From: Arthrobacter sp. MYb23
GTDB taxonomy: Bacteria > Actinomycetota > Actinomycetes > Actinomycetales > Micrococcaceae
DNA: 64,000 nt
Assembly (NCBI RefSeq): GCF_002979775.1
Contig: NZ_PCPR01000016.1
Span: 1-64,000, forward strand
Direction: 5' to 3'
Positions 9,399 through 18,658 of this stretch are shown here, piece by piece (positions within the stretch are counted from its first letter, which is position 1; each line of letters starts with the position of its first letter). A program made the position numbers and the translations under genes. The notes under the pieces are model-generated. The model saw nothing but the letters and a program-made list of their open reading frames with translations. It searched no databases and was not told the DNA's origin.

Positions 9399-9701
9399 GG
9401 GGACATCCTGTCAATAAACTTCGGCTACAAACAGGTCTCAACCATTGCAAATCACCCGGCCTCAGCGGACCATGGGTATGTACACCGATTGGGGCAATCT
9501 CAAGATTGTGAGCTGCGGGGCCTGGGAGCGAGGGGCCGGACCCGGCAGCTCAACGATGTACCGCAAGAATGGGCGCGTTGGGGGCGTCCATTTTTCCGTT
9601 AACGACCGTTATTCGGGGCCTCCGGGGAGGGGCAAATCAGCCCGATTACACGATGCCGAAATTCTCAGGTACAGTAGTATCTGCTTTCGAATCGGAAGCA
9701 A
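9399..9701. other. Intergenic stretch without a recognised gene
   Basis: About 300 bases. No frame with recognisable protein features. It contains a short inverted repeat CAATCTCAAGATTG near 9495-9508, and the last 50 bases, with TACAGTAGTAT near 9670-9680, are the likely promoter of tRNA-Ser. Confidence 0.5.
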
Positions 9702-9786
9702 GGAGAATTCGCCTAGCGGCCTATGGCGCACGCCTGGAACGCGTGTTGGGTTAACGCCCTCGGGGGTTCAAATCCCCCATTCTCCG
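9702..9786 (+). tRNA. tRNA-Ser, anticodon GGA
   Basis: A class II tRNA. The acceptor stem GGAGAAT (9702-9708) pairs with ATTCTCC (9779-9785), followed by discriminator G. The anticodon arm is CACGC-CTGGAAC-GCGTG, giving GGA, which reads TCC/TCT serine codons. A long variable arm (TTGGGTTAACGCCCTC) and the T arm GGGGGTTCAAATCCCCC are clear. The 3' CCA is not encoded (sequence continues CCG). It is followed at once by a strong terminator. Confidence 0.95.
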
Positions 9787-9791
9787 CCGAT

Positions 9792-9833
9792 AAAGGCCCC
9801 TGGATCCATCCGATCCGGGGGCCTTTCTCTTTG
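9792..9833 (+). terminator. Rho-independent terminator of tRNA-Ser
   Basis: AAAGGCCCC (9792-9800) pairs with GGGGCCTTT (9818-9826); an inner GGATC/GATCC extends the stem. CTCTTT follows. It starts a few bases after the tRNA. Confidence 0.88.
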
Positions 9834-9979
9834 CCCGAAACCCGAGGCCGGAGAGGGGGCTTCTCCCGCGTCGAACCCCCGCTTCTTGCGTCTACCCCAC
9901 ATGTCCTATGACGCGCTTGGCCGGCCTGACATGCCCTCATAGGCTGGCTTGGACTTGCTCGTCATCAGAGGGGAATCCG

Positions 9980-10975
9980 GTGCCGGACTTCAACGCAGTA
10001 ACAGTCCGGGGTAGACACCTTGCAGTCCCACCAAACCGGGCTCGGGCGGCGGACCTGGACGCCATCAGGCTTCTCGGAATCGTTGCCGTAGTAGTTGGGC
10101 ATGTCTGGACGTCCGGGCCTCTCACTGACGCCCTGTTCGCCTGGCATGTCCCGGTGTTCTTCATTCTGACGGGCTACTTGTGGAAGCCGGGCCGGACGTT
10201 ACGGGACGAGGTCACCCGCCGCTCCAAGACGCTTCTGGTCCCGTACGTTGCGTGGCTGGTTGTTCTCAGTATTGCGTTCGCTTCCGTGGAATATCTGCGT
10301 AGCGGATCACTGCCGGTCGAAGCGCTCCGAAACGCCGTCTATGGTGGAGCGTTCGCTGTACGCCCCTACTCTGCCTTCTGGTTTGTGCCGGTCCTCTTTT
10401 TCACTGCAGTGCTGTGCCGCTTGCTGGAGCGCTTTCCCGCATGGGTAGCGTGGGCCACGGCTGCAGTTGGCCTGGCAGTGAGCGTCCTGGCGGGCTCCAT
10501 GATGGCAAAGGCGCCCTTGGGAATAGCTTTGGCAGTTCCATGCCTGGTGTTCGTTCTCGTGGGACGTGGGTTGCCTGAGATGGTCCGACGTGTCCGGTAT
10601 AAGGCAGCCGTGGGGCTGGGGCTCGTGCTTGCCGGCGTGGCACTGACGGCGGGTGGCGCGGTGCAGCCGCTGAACATGAAGGACGGCGACTTCGGCACCG
10701 TGGTGTTGAGCGTGGTCAACGCCTCTGCAATCAGTCTCGGGCTGATCCTCGTCTTGTCAGCGCTGTACCGCGTGGTCAGTCCTGCGGTGAACCGCCTCAC
10801 GGTCCAGCTGGCGTCCACTGGGCTGGTGGTGGTCCTGACCCACGCCTTTTTCCTCTATCTGCTCAACACGCCTGCCTCGGGCGCGATATTTGACGCCATG
10901 GTGGCTTTAGTGGTGCCCTTTGTTCTTGCGCTGCTGGTGACCCGCTCGCCACTCCGGCGATGGCTGGTGGGTTAG
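9980..10975 (+). CDS. Acyltransferase 3 family membrane protein
   Basis: About 331 residues. The N-terminal RAADLDAIRLLGIVAVVVGHVW and FAWHVPVFFILTGYLWKPG are the family signature, with the catalytic-site histidine in the first helix end. Nine to ten hydrophobic segments follow. Such proteins move O-acetyl or other acyl groups onto cell-surface sugars. The GTG at 9980 is chosen because GAGGGGAA lies at 9968-9975 and the conserved sequence begins shortly after; the ATG at 9908 would add unrelated residues. It overlaps the convergent LysR gene by 4 bases. The substrate is unknown. Confidence 0.85.
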   Translation: MPDFNAVTVRGRHLAVPPNRARAADLDAIRLLGIVAVVVGHVWTSGPLTDALFAWHVPVFFILTGYLWKPGRTLRDEVTRRSKTLLVPYVAWLVVLSIAFASVEYLRSGSLPVEALRNAVYGGAFAVRPYSAFWFVPVLFFTAVLCRLLERFPAWVAWATAAVGLAVSVLAGSMMAKAPLGIALAVPCLVFVLVGRGLPEMVRRVRYKAAVGLGLVLAGVALTAGGAVQPLNMKDGDFGTVVLSVVNASAISLGLILVLSALYRVVSPAVNRLTVQLASTGLVVVLTHAFFLYLLNTPASGAIFDAMVALVVPFVLALLVTRSPLRRWLVG

Positions 10976-11898
10976 TCAGCGGCAGGAAGTAACCCGCTCT
11001 GACCATGTGCGGCAGCCACCCGTTCCAACACTTCCCGGCAGGCCAGGATGGCTGGGTGGATTCGGCCGGCCGTCCTGGTGGCTGTGAACACGGTCCGCTC
11101 CGGCAGGCCGGGAAGGTCCAGGAGCTGGACCGTGCGGCTCCGCCCGGTCCAGACGAGGTCCGGCATGAGAGCCACGGCGTTCCCGGATTCAATGAGCCGG
11201 ATCTGGGCCTGGAGATCGGCAGTTTCGTAACGTACGTCGGGTTCGAAGCCGGCCGAGCGGCATGCCTGTTCGGCCCAATGCCGGGAAGCGGCGCCCCGGG
11301 GTTCCATGACCCACGGCATCGAGGCGGTGTCCGCAAGGGAAGACACAGCTTCGCCGCCAAGTCCCACCGGGGGAGTGGCCAGGCGGATGGCGTCGCTGGT
11401 GAGGATCACACGGTCCAGGCCGCTGTAGTGCGGAGCAGCGTGGCCGGGATACTGCTCGGCCACCACAAGATCGAAGTCCCGCGCCCACGTTTCGTAGAGT
11501 GCAGTCTCTGGCTCCCGCTGGGTCATTTCCACCCGCACCTCGGGATACTCCTGGCGCATGATGCTGAGGAAGTCCGGGAGCAGCGCCAGTGCTGCGGATT
11601 GGAAGACGGCGAGCCGTACCGTTCCGGTCACTGTGGACAGCGATGCCGCGAGCTCAGTTTCCGCGCGCTCCAGGGTCTCCAGCAGTGCCGCGGTATGGGC
11701 CACCAGAATTTCCGCCTGCGGGGTCAGCTGTACCCGTCGCCCGGCTTTGCGCAGCAGTTCCACCCCCGCTTCCTTCTCCAGCAACGTCAGTTGCTGGGAC
11801 ACCGATGAAGGGCTGTACTGCATCGCGTCGGCCACCTCGGCGAGGGTTCCGCGGATCTTCAATTCGTGCAGCAAACGCAGCCTGCGGACGTCCAGCAA
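10972..11898 (-). CDS. LysR family transcriptional regulator, probable regulator of putA
   Basis: 308 residues: an N-terminal winged helix (LDVRRLRLLHELKIRGTLAEVADAMQYSPSSVSQQL) and a periplasmic-binding-like effector domain from about residue 85. The TTG at 11898 is preferred because GGAGG ends 5 bases before it and the conserved start is LDVRRL; a TTG at 11910 is possible. It is divergent from putA, with about 120 bases between them, and LysR proteins normally act on the adjacent divergent promoter, often with the pathway substrate as inducer. Proline response is inferred from position only. Confidence 0.88.
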   Translation of the reverse strand: MLDVRRLRLLHELKIRGTLAEVADAMQYSPSSVSQQLTLLEKEAGVELLRKAGRRVQLTPQAEILVAHTAALLETLERAETELAASLSTVTGTVRLAVFQSAALALLPDFLSIMRQEYPEVRVEMTQREPETALYETWARDFDLVVAEQYPGHAAPHYSGLDRVILTSDAIRLATPPVGLGGEAVSSLADTASMPWVMEPRGAASRHWAEQACRSAGFEPDVRYETADLQAQIRLIESGNAVALMPDLVWTGRSRTVQLLDLPGLPERTVFTATRTAGRIHPAILACREVLERVAAAHGQSGLLPAAD

Positions 11899-12020
11899 GG
11901 CGGCCTCCAAAGATTCGGAATGGGTAATGAATATTCGTCAGAAAAGATCGCTTTTCCTAATGTGATTGTAGATCCATACTGATGGAAACAAACAAACTCT
12001 CCGTCCCATAAGGAGCTCCC
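11899..12020. promoter_or_regulatory. Divergent LysR/putA control region
   Basis: An AT-rich stretch between divergent genes, with near-symmetric sequence around 11926-11963 (GTAATGAATATTCGTC and GAAAAGATCGCTTTTC). LysR sites of the T-N11-A type are expected here. The putA ribosome site AAGGAG lies just before its ATG. Confidence 0.5.
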
Positions 12021-15000
12021 ATGACCAGCACACTCCCGGATGCCACCGCCCCGCGCACCCAGGATTCAGGGCAGTTCGATGCTTTGGCCCAGGAGGCCAT
12101 CGCCTTGGTCCGCCATTGGCTCACCGAAGCCAGCAAAATCCCCGTGGATGTTTCCGCGCAGCGCCTCGCCGGCGTCCTGAAGGACCCGAACGGCCTTGAC
12201 TTCACTGTGGGATTCGTCGACGGCGTCATCCGCCCCGAGGATCTGTCCGTGGCCGGCCGCAAGCTCGCAGAGCTCGCTCCCAAGGTGCCCAAGTTCCTCC
12301 CGTGGTACATGCGCAGCGCTGTCCGCGTGGGCGGAGTCATGGCTCCGATCGTCCCGCAGGTTGTCATCCCGATTGCCCGCCGCGTACTCCGCGAAATGGT
12401 GGGCCACCTCATCGTCGACGCCACTGACGCCAAGCTCGGCCCGGCCATCGCCAAGATCCGCCAGGACGGCGTGCACCTCAACGTCAACCTCCTTGGCGAG
12501 GCCGTCCTGGGTGAGCACGAAGCCCAGCGCCGCCTTGATGGAACTCTGAAGCTCCTTGCCCGTGAAGATGTGGACTACGTTTCCATCAAGGAATCCTCCA
12601 CCGTTGCACCGCACTCCCCGTGGGCCTTCGACGAAGCCGTCGATCACGTGGTGGAGAAGCTCACCCCGCTGTACCGCCTCGCAGCGTCCTTCCCCAAGCC
12701 CAAATTCATCAACCTGGACATGGAGGAATACAAGGACCTCAGCATGACCATCGCGGTGTTCAAGCGCATCCTGGACATGCCCGAGTTCAAGAACCTCGAG
12801 GCCGGCATCGTGCTTCAGGCCTACCTCCCCGACGCGCTCGGCGCCATGCAGGAACTGCAGGAGTGGGCCTCTGCCCGCCGCGCCGAAGGTGGCGCTCCCG
12901 TCAAGGTCCGCGTGGTCAAGGGTGCCAACCTTCCCATGGAGCAGGTTGAAGCCTCCCTGCACGATTGGCCGCTGGCTACCTGGGGCACCAAGCAGGACTC
13001 GGACACCAGCTACAAGAACGTCATCAACTACGCCCTCACCCCGGAGCACATTGACGCCGTCCGCATCGGCGTCGCTGGCCACAACCTGTTCGACGTCGCC
13101 TTCGCGTGGTTGTTGGCCAAGCAGCGTGGCATTGCCCAGCAGGGACCGAAAGCCATTGAGTTCGAAATGCTCCTGGGCATGGCAACCGGCCAGGCCACCG
13201 CGGTCCGCAAGGACGTCGGCAGCCTCCTCCTGTACACACCCGTGGTCCACCCGGGCGAGTTCGACGTCGCCATCGCCTACCTGATCCGCCGCCTCGAAGA
13301 GGGTGCCAGCCAGGAAAACTTCATGTCCGCAGTCTTCGAACTCAGCGAAAATGAGGCCCTGTTCAAGCGCGAGCAGCAGCGCTTCCTGGACTCCTTGGCC
13401 GGCATGACGGACGAGGTTCCTGGCCCCAATCGCAAGCAGGACCGCCGTCTCCCCGCTGAACCGGCACCGCTGGAGGGCTTCAGCAACACCCCGGACACGG
13501 ACCCGGCCCTCCCGGCCAACCGTGCATGGGGCCGCGAGATCCTCAGCCGCATCCCCGGTTCCACCGCCGGCAATAAGATCGTGGAGTCCACCAAGGTCTC
13601 CGACGCCGCCCAGCTGGACCAGATCATCGCCACTGCCGTGGACCACGGCAAGGCCTGGGGCGCCCGTCCCGCAGCCGAGCGTGCAGCCATCCTGCACCGC
13701 GCCGGCGAGGTCCTCGAAGCCCGCCGGGCTGAACTCCTGGAGGTTATGGCGTCCGAAACCGGCAAGACCATCGACCAAGGCGACCCCGAGGTCAGCGAAG
13801 CAATCGACTTCGCGCACTACTACGCCGAGCGCGCCAAGGACCTGGAAACGGTCGACGGCGCCACGTTCGTCCCAGCCAACCTCACCGTGGTGACCCCGCC
13901 GTGGAACTTCCCGGTGGCGATCCCCGCAGGCTCGACGCTTGCAGCGCTCGCTTCGGGCTCCGCCGTCGTGATCAAGCCTGCAAAGCAGGCCCGCCGCTCC
14001 GGTTCCGTGATGGTGGACGCGCTTTGGGAAGCCGGTGTGCCGCGCGAAGTGCTGGCGCTTGTGCAGCTGGAAGAGCGTGAGTTGGGCACCCAGTTGGTCT
14101 CGCACCCGAGCGTTGACCGCGTGATCCTCACTGGTGGCTACGAAACTGCAGAGCTGTTCCGTTCCTTCCGCGAGGACCTGCCGCTGCTCGCGGAGACGTC
14201 CGGCAAGAACGCCATCATCGTCACCCCGAGTGCTGACCTGGACCTGGCCGCGAAGGATGTCGTGTACTCGGCGTTCGGCCACGCGGGCCAGAAGTGCTCG
14301 GCGGCCTCCCTGGTGATCCTGGTGGGCTCGGTAGCGAAGAGCGCCCGTTTCCACAACCAGCTGATCGACGCTGCACGCTCCCTGACCGTCGGCTACCCGG
14401 AGAATGCCACCACGCAGATGGGGCCCATCATTGAAGCGGCCAACGGCAAGCTCCTGAACGCCCTCACCACCCTGGGCGACGGCGAGACCTGGGCCGTCAA
14501 GCCCGAGCGCCTCGACGAAACCGGCCGCCTCTGGTCCCCAGGCATTCGCTCGGGCGTCAAGCGTGGCTCCTACTTCCACCTGACCGAGTTCTTCGGCCCG
14601 GTCCTGGGTGTCATGACCGCTGAAACCCTTGAAGAAGCCATCGCCATCCAGAACGAGATCGAGTACGGCCTCACCGCTGGCCTGCACTCCCTGGACTCCG
14701 CTGAAATGGGTGTCTGGCTGGACACCATCCAGGCCGGAAACCTGTACGTCAACCGCGGCATCACTGGTGCGATCGTCCAGCGCCAGCCGTTCGGTGGATG
14801 GAAAAAGTCGGCAGTTGGTGCCGGAACCAAGGCCGGTGGACCCAACTACCTGGTGGGCCTGGGCAGCTGGCTTCCCGCCGAAGCCACGGCCAAGCGCGGC
14901 ACCATGCTTCAGGGCGCGGCTGCACAGTTGATCTCTGCTGCGAAGTCCGCTGATGTGACGGCTGACGAGCTCCAGACACTGCAGCAGTCACTCTTCAGCG

Positions 15001-15494
15001 ACGCAGCAGCGTGGGAATCCGAGTTCGGCACCGCGAAGGATGTTTCCGCGTTGACCGCTGAGCGCAACGTCTTCCGCTACCGCTCCCTCCCTGTCACCAT
15101 CCGCCTCTCCGAAGGCGAGCGGCTCGCTGAGCTGCTGCGCGTCGTAGCAGCCGGTGCAGTGGCGGGTTCGAAGCTGACGGTGAGTTCCGCCGTCGTACTT
15201 CCTGATGCCGTGGTTACCGTGTTCGCGAACCTGGGCGTCAGCGTCCGGATCGAGGACGACGCCGCGTGGCTGGCCCGGGCGGCCAAGTTCGACGCCGGCC
15301 GGATCCGCTTGATCGGTGGCGACTTCGCTGCGCTGAGCGCAGCAATGGGTGGCCGTCCGGACGTTGCGGTCTACCACGGTGCTGTGACCCAGGCCGGGCG
15401 CATCGAGATGCTGCCGTTCCTCCGCGAGCAGGCCGTCTCCATCACCGCCCACCGCTTCGGCACCCCGAACAACCTCTCGGACCACCTGATCTAG
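12021..15494 (+). CDS. putA: Bifunctional proline dehydrogenase / L-glutamate gamma-semialdehyde dehydrogenase
   Basis: Oxidises proline to glutamate in two linked steps, with FAD in the first site and NAD in the second. The N-terminal half (about residues 70-460) is the proline dehydrogenase barrel (LDMEEYKDLSMTIAVF, ARRAEGGAPVKVRVVKGAN). The aldehyde dehydrogenase domain spans about 510-985, with E725 in AETSGKN and catalytic C759 in GHAGQKCSAAS. A further C-terminal region of about 160 residues (to 1157) resembles the inactive ALDH-like tail of long PutA proteins. No N-terminal DNA-binding domain is seen, so control likely lies with the divergent LysR gene. AAGGAG precedes the ATG. Confidence 0.96.
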   Translation: MTSTLPDATAPRTQDSGQFDALAQEAIALVRHWLTEASKIPVDVSAQRLAGVLKDPNGLDFTVGFVDGVIRPEDLSVAGRKLAELAPKVPKFLPWYMRSAVRVGGVMAPIVPQVVIPIARRVLREMVGHLIVDATDAKLGPAIAKIRQDGVHLNVNLLGEAVLGEHEAQRRLDGTLKLLAREDVDYVSIKESSTVAPHSPWAFDEAVDHVVEKLTPLYRLAASFPKPKFINLDMEEYKDLSMTIAVFKRILDMPEFKNLEAGIVLQAYLPDALGAMQELQEWASARRAEGGAPVKVRVVKGANLPMEQVEASLHDWPLATWGTKQDSDTSYKNVINYALTPEHIDAVRIGVAGHNLFDVAFAWLLAKQRGIAQQGPKAIEFEMLLGMATGQATAVRKDVGSLLLYTPVVHPGEFDVAIAYLIRRLEEGASQENFMSAVFELSENEALFKREQQRFLDSLAGMTDEVPGPNRKQDRRLPAEPAPLEGFSNTPDTDPALPANRAWGREILSRIPGSTAGNKIVESTKVSDAAQLDQIIATAVDHGKAWGARPAAERAAILHRAGEVLEARRAELLEVMASETGKTIDQGDPEVSEAIDFAHYYAERAKDLETVDGATFVPANLTVVTPPWNFPVAIPAGSTLAALASGSAVVIKPAKQARRSGSVMVDALWEAGVPREVLALVQLEERELGTQLVSHPSVDRVILTGGYETAELFRSFREDLPLLAETSGKNAIIVTPSADLDLAAKDVVYSAFGHAGQKCSAASLVILVGSVAKSARFHNQLIDAARSLTVGYPENATTQMGPIIEAANGKLLNALTTLGDGETWAVKPERLDETGRLWSPGIRSGVKRGSYFHLTEFFGPVLGVMTAETLEEAIAIQNEIEYGLTAGLHSLDSAEMGVWLDTIQAGNLYVNRGITGAIVQRQPFGGWKKSAVGAGTKAGGPNYLVGLGSWLPAEATAKRGTMLQGAAAQLISAAKSADVTADELQTLQQSLFSDAAAWESEFGTAKDVSALTAERNVFRYRSLPVTIRLSEGERLAELLRVVAAGAVAGSKLTVSSAVVLPDAVVTVFANLGVSVRIEDDAAWLARAAKFDAGRIRLIGGDFAALSAAMGGRPDVAVYHGAVTQAGRIEMLPFLREQAVSITAHRFGTPNNLSDHLI

Positions 15495-15545
15495 GACGTC
15501 CCGCTGAGGGGTGAGCTCTCGGCGGAAAGCACGCGCGAAAAGGTT

Positions 15546-15594
15546 GAAAGCCAACCCCTCGGCGAGACTCACTCGTGTCGAGGGGTTGGCTTTC
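15546..15594. terminator. Perfect 16-base-arm hairpin between convergent genes
   Basis: GAAAGCCAACCCCTCG (15546-15561) is the exact reverse complement of 15579-15594. It lies between the convergent putA and MpaB-like genes and probably stops both, although neither side has a clear T run. Confidence 0.75.
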
Positions 15595-15598
15595 GGCG

Positions 15599-16522
15599 TT
15601 AAGCCTTTGCGTAGCCCAGCCTCTGCAACCTTCGCCGGGCGGCTTGCTCGCTTGGCCCGTGGGAACCCAGGGCAAAGCGGACCATGCCCAGCACGGCCCG
15701 GGTGGCAGTGATGACGGGCAGGGGAACCGGGCCGATCCCGAGGCGGCGGATACCGAGCATCTCGCGGTACTTGGGTTCAAGGCTGGCGACGGCGGCCGCG
15801 AACAGGATGGTGTAACCGGGCTTCAGGAGTGGGCTCAGAGGTGGGTGGCGGATAAAGGACACCGTCTCGGCAAGCCGCTCATCGGCCCGGAGAATCCCGG
15901 AGGCGTACCACTGCTCCAGTTCGTCACGGACCTGGGCCTCGGTGAGCGGCGGGTCCACAACTCCCATGAGCCGTCCGGCCGCCGCCCACTCGCGAACGTA
16001 CGCATCAGGGCCGCCGGGGATGGGCTTGCCCCAGATGCGGTTGGCGGTGATGAAAGAATCCGCGTAGGTGACATGGACCCAGCGGAGGAGTTCGGGATCG
16101 TTGGCGGCGTAATCCCGAACCACTCCGTTGCCGTCCACGTAGGTCCCGCGGACGCGCTCGTGGATTTTCCGGACACGGGCCGTCGTAGCTTCGGCAGCCT
16201 CGGTGGAGCCGTACGTCACCGTGAAAATCCAGCGGACCGTATTCGCCAAACGGCCAAGAGGGTCTTTTTGGAAGCCGGAGTGCTCGTACACCCCCGCCAG
16301 TGCCCCGGGGTGCAGGGCCTGCATCAGCAGCACCCTGATCCCGGCCACGATGGTGGCAACATGTCCGTGCACCGCCCAGACGGCCGAGCCCGGAAGGTGA
16401 TATCCGGCGTCGTTCCCTTCAGCGAGGCGCGGTACCCACTCCGGAGGCGTGCCCGACGTTCCCGTGAACGTGCGCTGCAGCTCGTGCCTGTACTCCGTGA
16501 GGTAGTTCCTCATAGATCCCAT
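15599..16522 (-). CDS. Oxygenase MpaB family protein (DUF2236)
   Basis: 307 residues. GSAVWAVHGHVATIVAG, LLMQALHPGALAGVYEHSGF, GRLANTVRWIFTVTYGS and LLRWVHVTYADSF are the family's conserved blocks; the conserved histidines are expected to bind heme, as in latex-clearing and MpaB' oxygenases. The substrate is unknown, and actinobacterial members are many. A Gly/Pro-rich start makes it likely cytoplasmic or membrane-associated, with no signal peptide. Two start ATGs lie close together (16522 and 16513). Confidence 0.82.
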   Translation of the reverse strand: MGSMRNYLTEYRHELQRTFTGTSGTPPEWVPRLAEGNDAGYHLPGSAVWAVHGHVATIVAGIRVLLMQALHPGALAGVYEHSGFQKDPLGRLANTVRWIFTVTYGSTEAAEATTARVRKIHERVRGTYVDGNGVVRDYAANDPELLRWVHVTYADSFITANRIWGKPIPGGPDAYVREWAAAGRLMGVVDPPLTEAQVRDELEQWYASGILRADERLAETVSFIRHPPLSPLLKPGYTILFAAAVASLEPKYREMLGIRRLGIGPVPLPVITATRAVLGMVRFALGSHGPSEQAARRRLQRLGYAKA

Positions 16523-16567
16523 GAGACCCCGTAATTGCGCCCGTGTACAGGGGAGCCAGAGCTGGGG

Positions 16568-18010
16568 CTAGCTGCGGACGCGGCGTCGTTTCGGTGCTGC
16601 TGCCACCAGCAGCGCGGCGATGGCGACGGCGGCACTGAGGATCAGTCCCGGACGGTACTGTTCCAGCATTGCTTGGGCGCTGACGGTTCCGGCGGCCTGA
16701 CCGTGACTGCTGACCAAAGCCGTGGTGACCGCCAGGACCAGCGCGGCTCCCACCTGGGTGCTGGTCTGGATCAAACCGGCAGCCAGCCCTTGTTCCGAGT
16801 CCTTGATCCCGGCAGTCGCCTGGACGTTGATGGACGGGAACGCCAGCGCGAACCCAATGCCCAGCAGGACCACCGACGGCAGGATATCCAGCACGTAATT
16901 GGGTGTGGTGCCCACCCGGAGGAACAGGACGTACCCCAACCCCATTGCAGTGAGGCCTGCCAGAATCAGTTGCGTGGCGCCGAACTTCTCAATGAGGCGG
17001 TCCGCGAACGGCGCACTGGTAGCCACCAAAAGACCTGCCGGCAGTAAGGCCAACGCCATCCCCAGCGGCGTCCAGCCCAGTACCGACTGCAGGTACATGG
17101 TGACGATGAACTGGAAACTGAGGTAGGAGCCGAACAGCCCCACCGCGCTGAGGTTGGCCCTGGCTACCCAGCCTTCCTTGAGGATGCTGAAGCGGATCAG
17201 GGGATGCTTGACCTTGTTCTCGATCACCGCGAAGGCAGCCAGCACGGCGATGGACACTGCGAATCCGGCGATTGTTGCCACAGATCCCCAGCCCTGTTCC
17301 GGTGCTGAAACCAAGGTGTACACGAGGCCGAGCATGCCCAACGCGAGGGTCACGGCTCCCCAAAGATCGTGCCCGCTGTTCTCCGCAGACGGCTTGTCCT
17401 TGGGGATGAACTTCATGCCCAGGAGGACAACGACGACGGCGATGGGGACCGAGACGAGGAACGTCCAGCGCCAACTCAGGCTGGTCATCAAGCCGCCCAC
17501 CACCAGGCCCAGCGAGAAGCCGCTGGCACCGAACGTGGTGAAGATGGACAACGCCTTGTTGCGCTCGCGGCCTTCCGCGAAGTTGGTGGTGATGATGGAG
17601 AAGCCGGTGGGCGCGGTGAACGCGGCGGCCAGTCCTTTGACGAACCGCGTGGCGATCAGGATGGCGGGGTCGTCAACCAACCCACCAAGGAGCGACGCCG
17701 CGGCAAACACGGTCAAAGCGATAAGGAAGATTCGACGCCGGCCTAACAGGTCCGCAAGCCGGCCACCAAGGAGCAGGAGGCTCCCGTAGCCAAGGACGTA
17801 GGCGGAGACGATCCACTGCAGGGAATCGGTTCCGAGGTTGAGTTCCTGTCCGATGGACGGCAAGGCAACACCGACCATGGAGACGTCCAGTCCGTCCAAA
17901 GCCAGGACGGTGCACACAACCATGAGCAGCAGCCACTGGGCGCGGGTCCAGTGAACAGCCGAGACCAAAGGCGGCTCAGTTGAGGTTTTGAGGGTGGTGG
18001 GTGATGTCAT
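16568..18010 (-). CDS. MFS drug efflux transporter, DHA2 (14-helix) type
   Basis: About 480 residues with roughly 14 hydrophobic segments. Family motifs are LDGLDVSMVGVALPSIGQEL in the first helix region, LGGRLADLLGRRRIFL (motif A) and a long hydrophilic loop mid-protein. It would export toxic compounds with proton entry. The frame is open to ATG 18046, but the ATG at 18010 is preferred because the longer form would place the MarR-type palindrome 18025-18036 inside the coding region. It is divergent from the marR-like gene, which probably represses it. Confidence 0.88.
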   Translation of the reverse strand: MTSPTTLKTSTEPPLVSAVHWTRAQWLLLMVVCTVLALDGLDVSMVGVALPSIGQELNLGTDSLQWIVSAYVLGYGSLLLLGGRLADLLGRRRIFLIALTVFAAASLLGGLVDDPAILIATRFVKGLAAAFTAPTGFSIITTNFAEGRERNKALSIFTTFGASGFSLGLVVGGLMTSLSWRWTFLVSVPIAVVVVLLGMKFIPKDKPSAENSGHDLWGAVTLALGMLGLVYTLVSAPEQGWGSVATIAGFAVSIAVLAAFAVIENKVKHPLIRFSILKEGWVARANLSAVGLFGSYLSFQFIVTMYLQSVLGWTPLGMALALLPAGLLVATSAPFADRLIEKFGATQLILAGLTAMGLGYVLFLRVGTTPNYVLDILPSVVLLGIGFALAFPSINVQATAGIKDSEQGLAAGLIQTSTQVGAALVLAVTTALVSSHGQAAGTVSAQAMLEQYRPGLILSAAVAIAALLVAAAPKRRRVRS

Positions 18011-18024
18011 GGTTTTGAATGTAC

Positions 18025-18036
18025 ATGACGCGTCAT
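18025..18036. promoter_or_regulatory. Candidate MarR operator
   Basis: Perfect 12-base palindrome ATGACGCGTCAT in the divergent MFS/MarR region. A related sequence, TTGCGTCATCTTATGACA, follows near 18054-18071. The pair fits repressor binding across both promoters. Confidence 0.6.
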
Positions 18037-18107
18037 TCAATGACAAGGAATATGTTGCGTCATCTTATGACATGGACTCTAAAGCCGTCATGAACTAGAA
18101 TCAGGGC

Positions 18108-18503
18108 ATGGCAACGACGCGTGACCGTCAACTGCACGACCGCCAATTGGTGGAGCAGTGGCGCAGCATCCAGAACTCGTACTTCCGCACCGCCGGAGCG
18201 ATCGACCGCGCCCTCGAAGCCAAGTTCGACATTGGGCTCAACGAGTTCGAAATCCTGGACCTCGTGGCAGACAGCGAAGAGTCTGCGTGTCGCATGAAGG
18301 CACTGGGGGAGCGCACCCCCATGACGCAAAGCGCCGTCTCCAAGGTGGTGGACCGGCTTGAAAAAGCAGGCCTGGTGTCCCGCCAAACCTGCGTGGACGA
18401 TCGCCGCTCCCTCTTCCTGGAACTGACCGAAGAGGGCCGCGCGCTCCACGCCAGTGCCGCCGTCGAGCACCGCGCCCTGTTGAAGGAAAACCTGGGCTCC
18501 TAG
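18108..18503 (+). CDS. MarR family transcriptional regulator
   Basis: 131 residues with the winged helix-turn-helix at about residues 40-100: LNEFEILDLVADS, ERTPMTQSAVSKVVDRLEKAGLVSRQTCVDDRRS. The basic wing with the DDRR motif is typical. It likely represses the divergent MFS gene and itself and is released by a toxic ligand. The ribosome site before the ATG is weak. Confidence 0.9.
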   Translation: MATTRDRQLHDRQLVEQWRSIQNSYFRTAGAIDRALEAKFDIGLNEFEILDLVADSEESACRMKALGERTPMTQSAVSKVVDRLEKAGLVSRQTCVDDRRSLFLELTEEGRALHASAAVEHRALLKENLGS

Positions 18504-18658
18504 CACTCAACAACCAAGCTCAAGATTCTTGAGCCAAAACTGAGCCAACCTTTCGGCAGAAGGCACCCGGGAAGCCTTTATTTCTCCCCTGATTACGGCA
18601 ACAATGGTGCTTGCACGCCAGGCTGGGGTTTGGTGCCGCTGGCTTTGGGGAGTGTTTT

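Noticed and set aside
9702..9833. Integration site at tRNA-Ser
   Set aside because: No integrase gene or repeat of the tRNA 3' end was found nearby; the tRNA is followed by a normal terminator.
12066..14687. 873-codon open frame opposite putA
   Set aside because: Antisense shadow of a high-GC gene; no protein family features, while putA on the other strand has full catalytic motifs.
18504..18658. c-di-AMP riboswitch before the M23 peptidase gene
   Set aside because: Such riboswitches often precede wall hydrolase genes in actinobacteria, but I could not find the conserved core; only a short palindrome is present.
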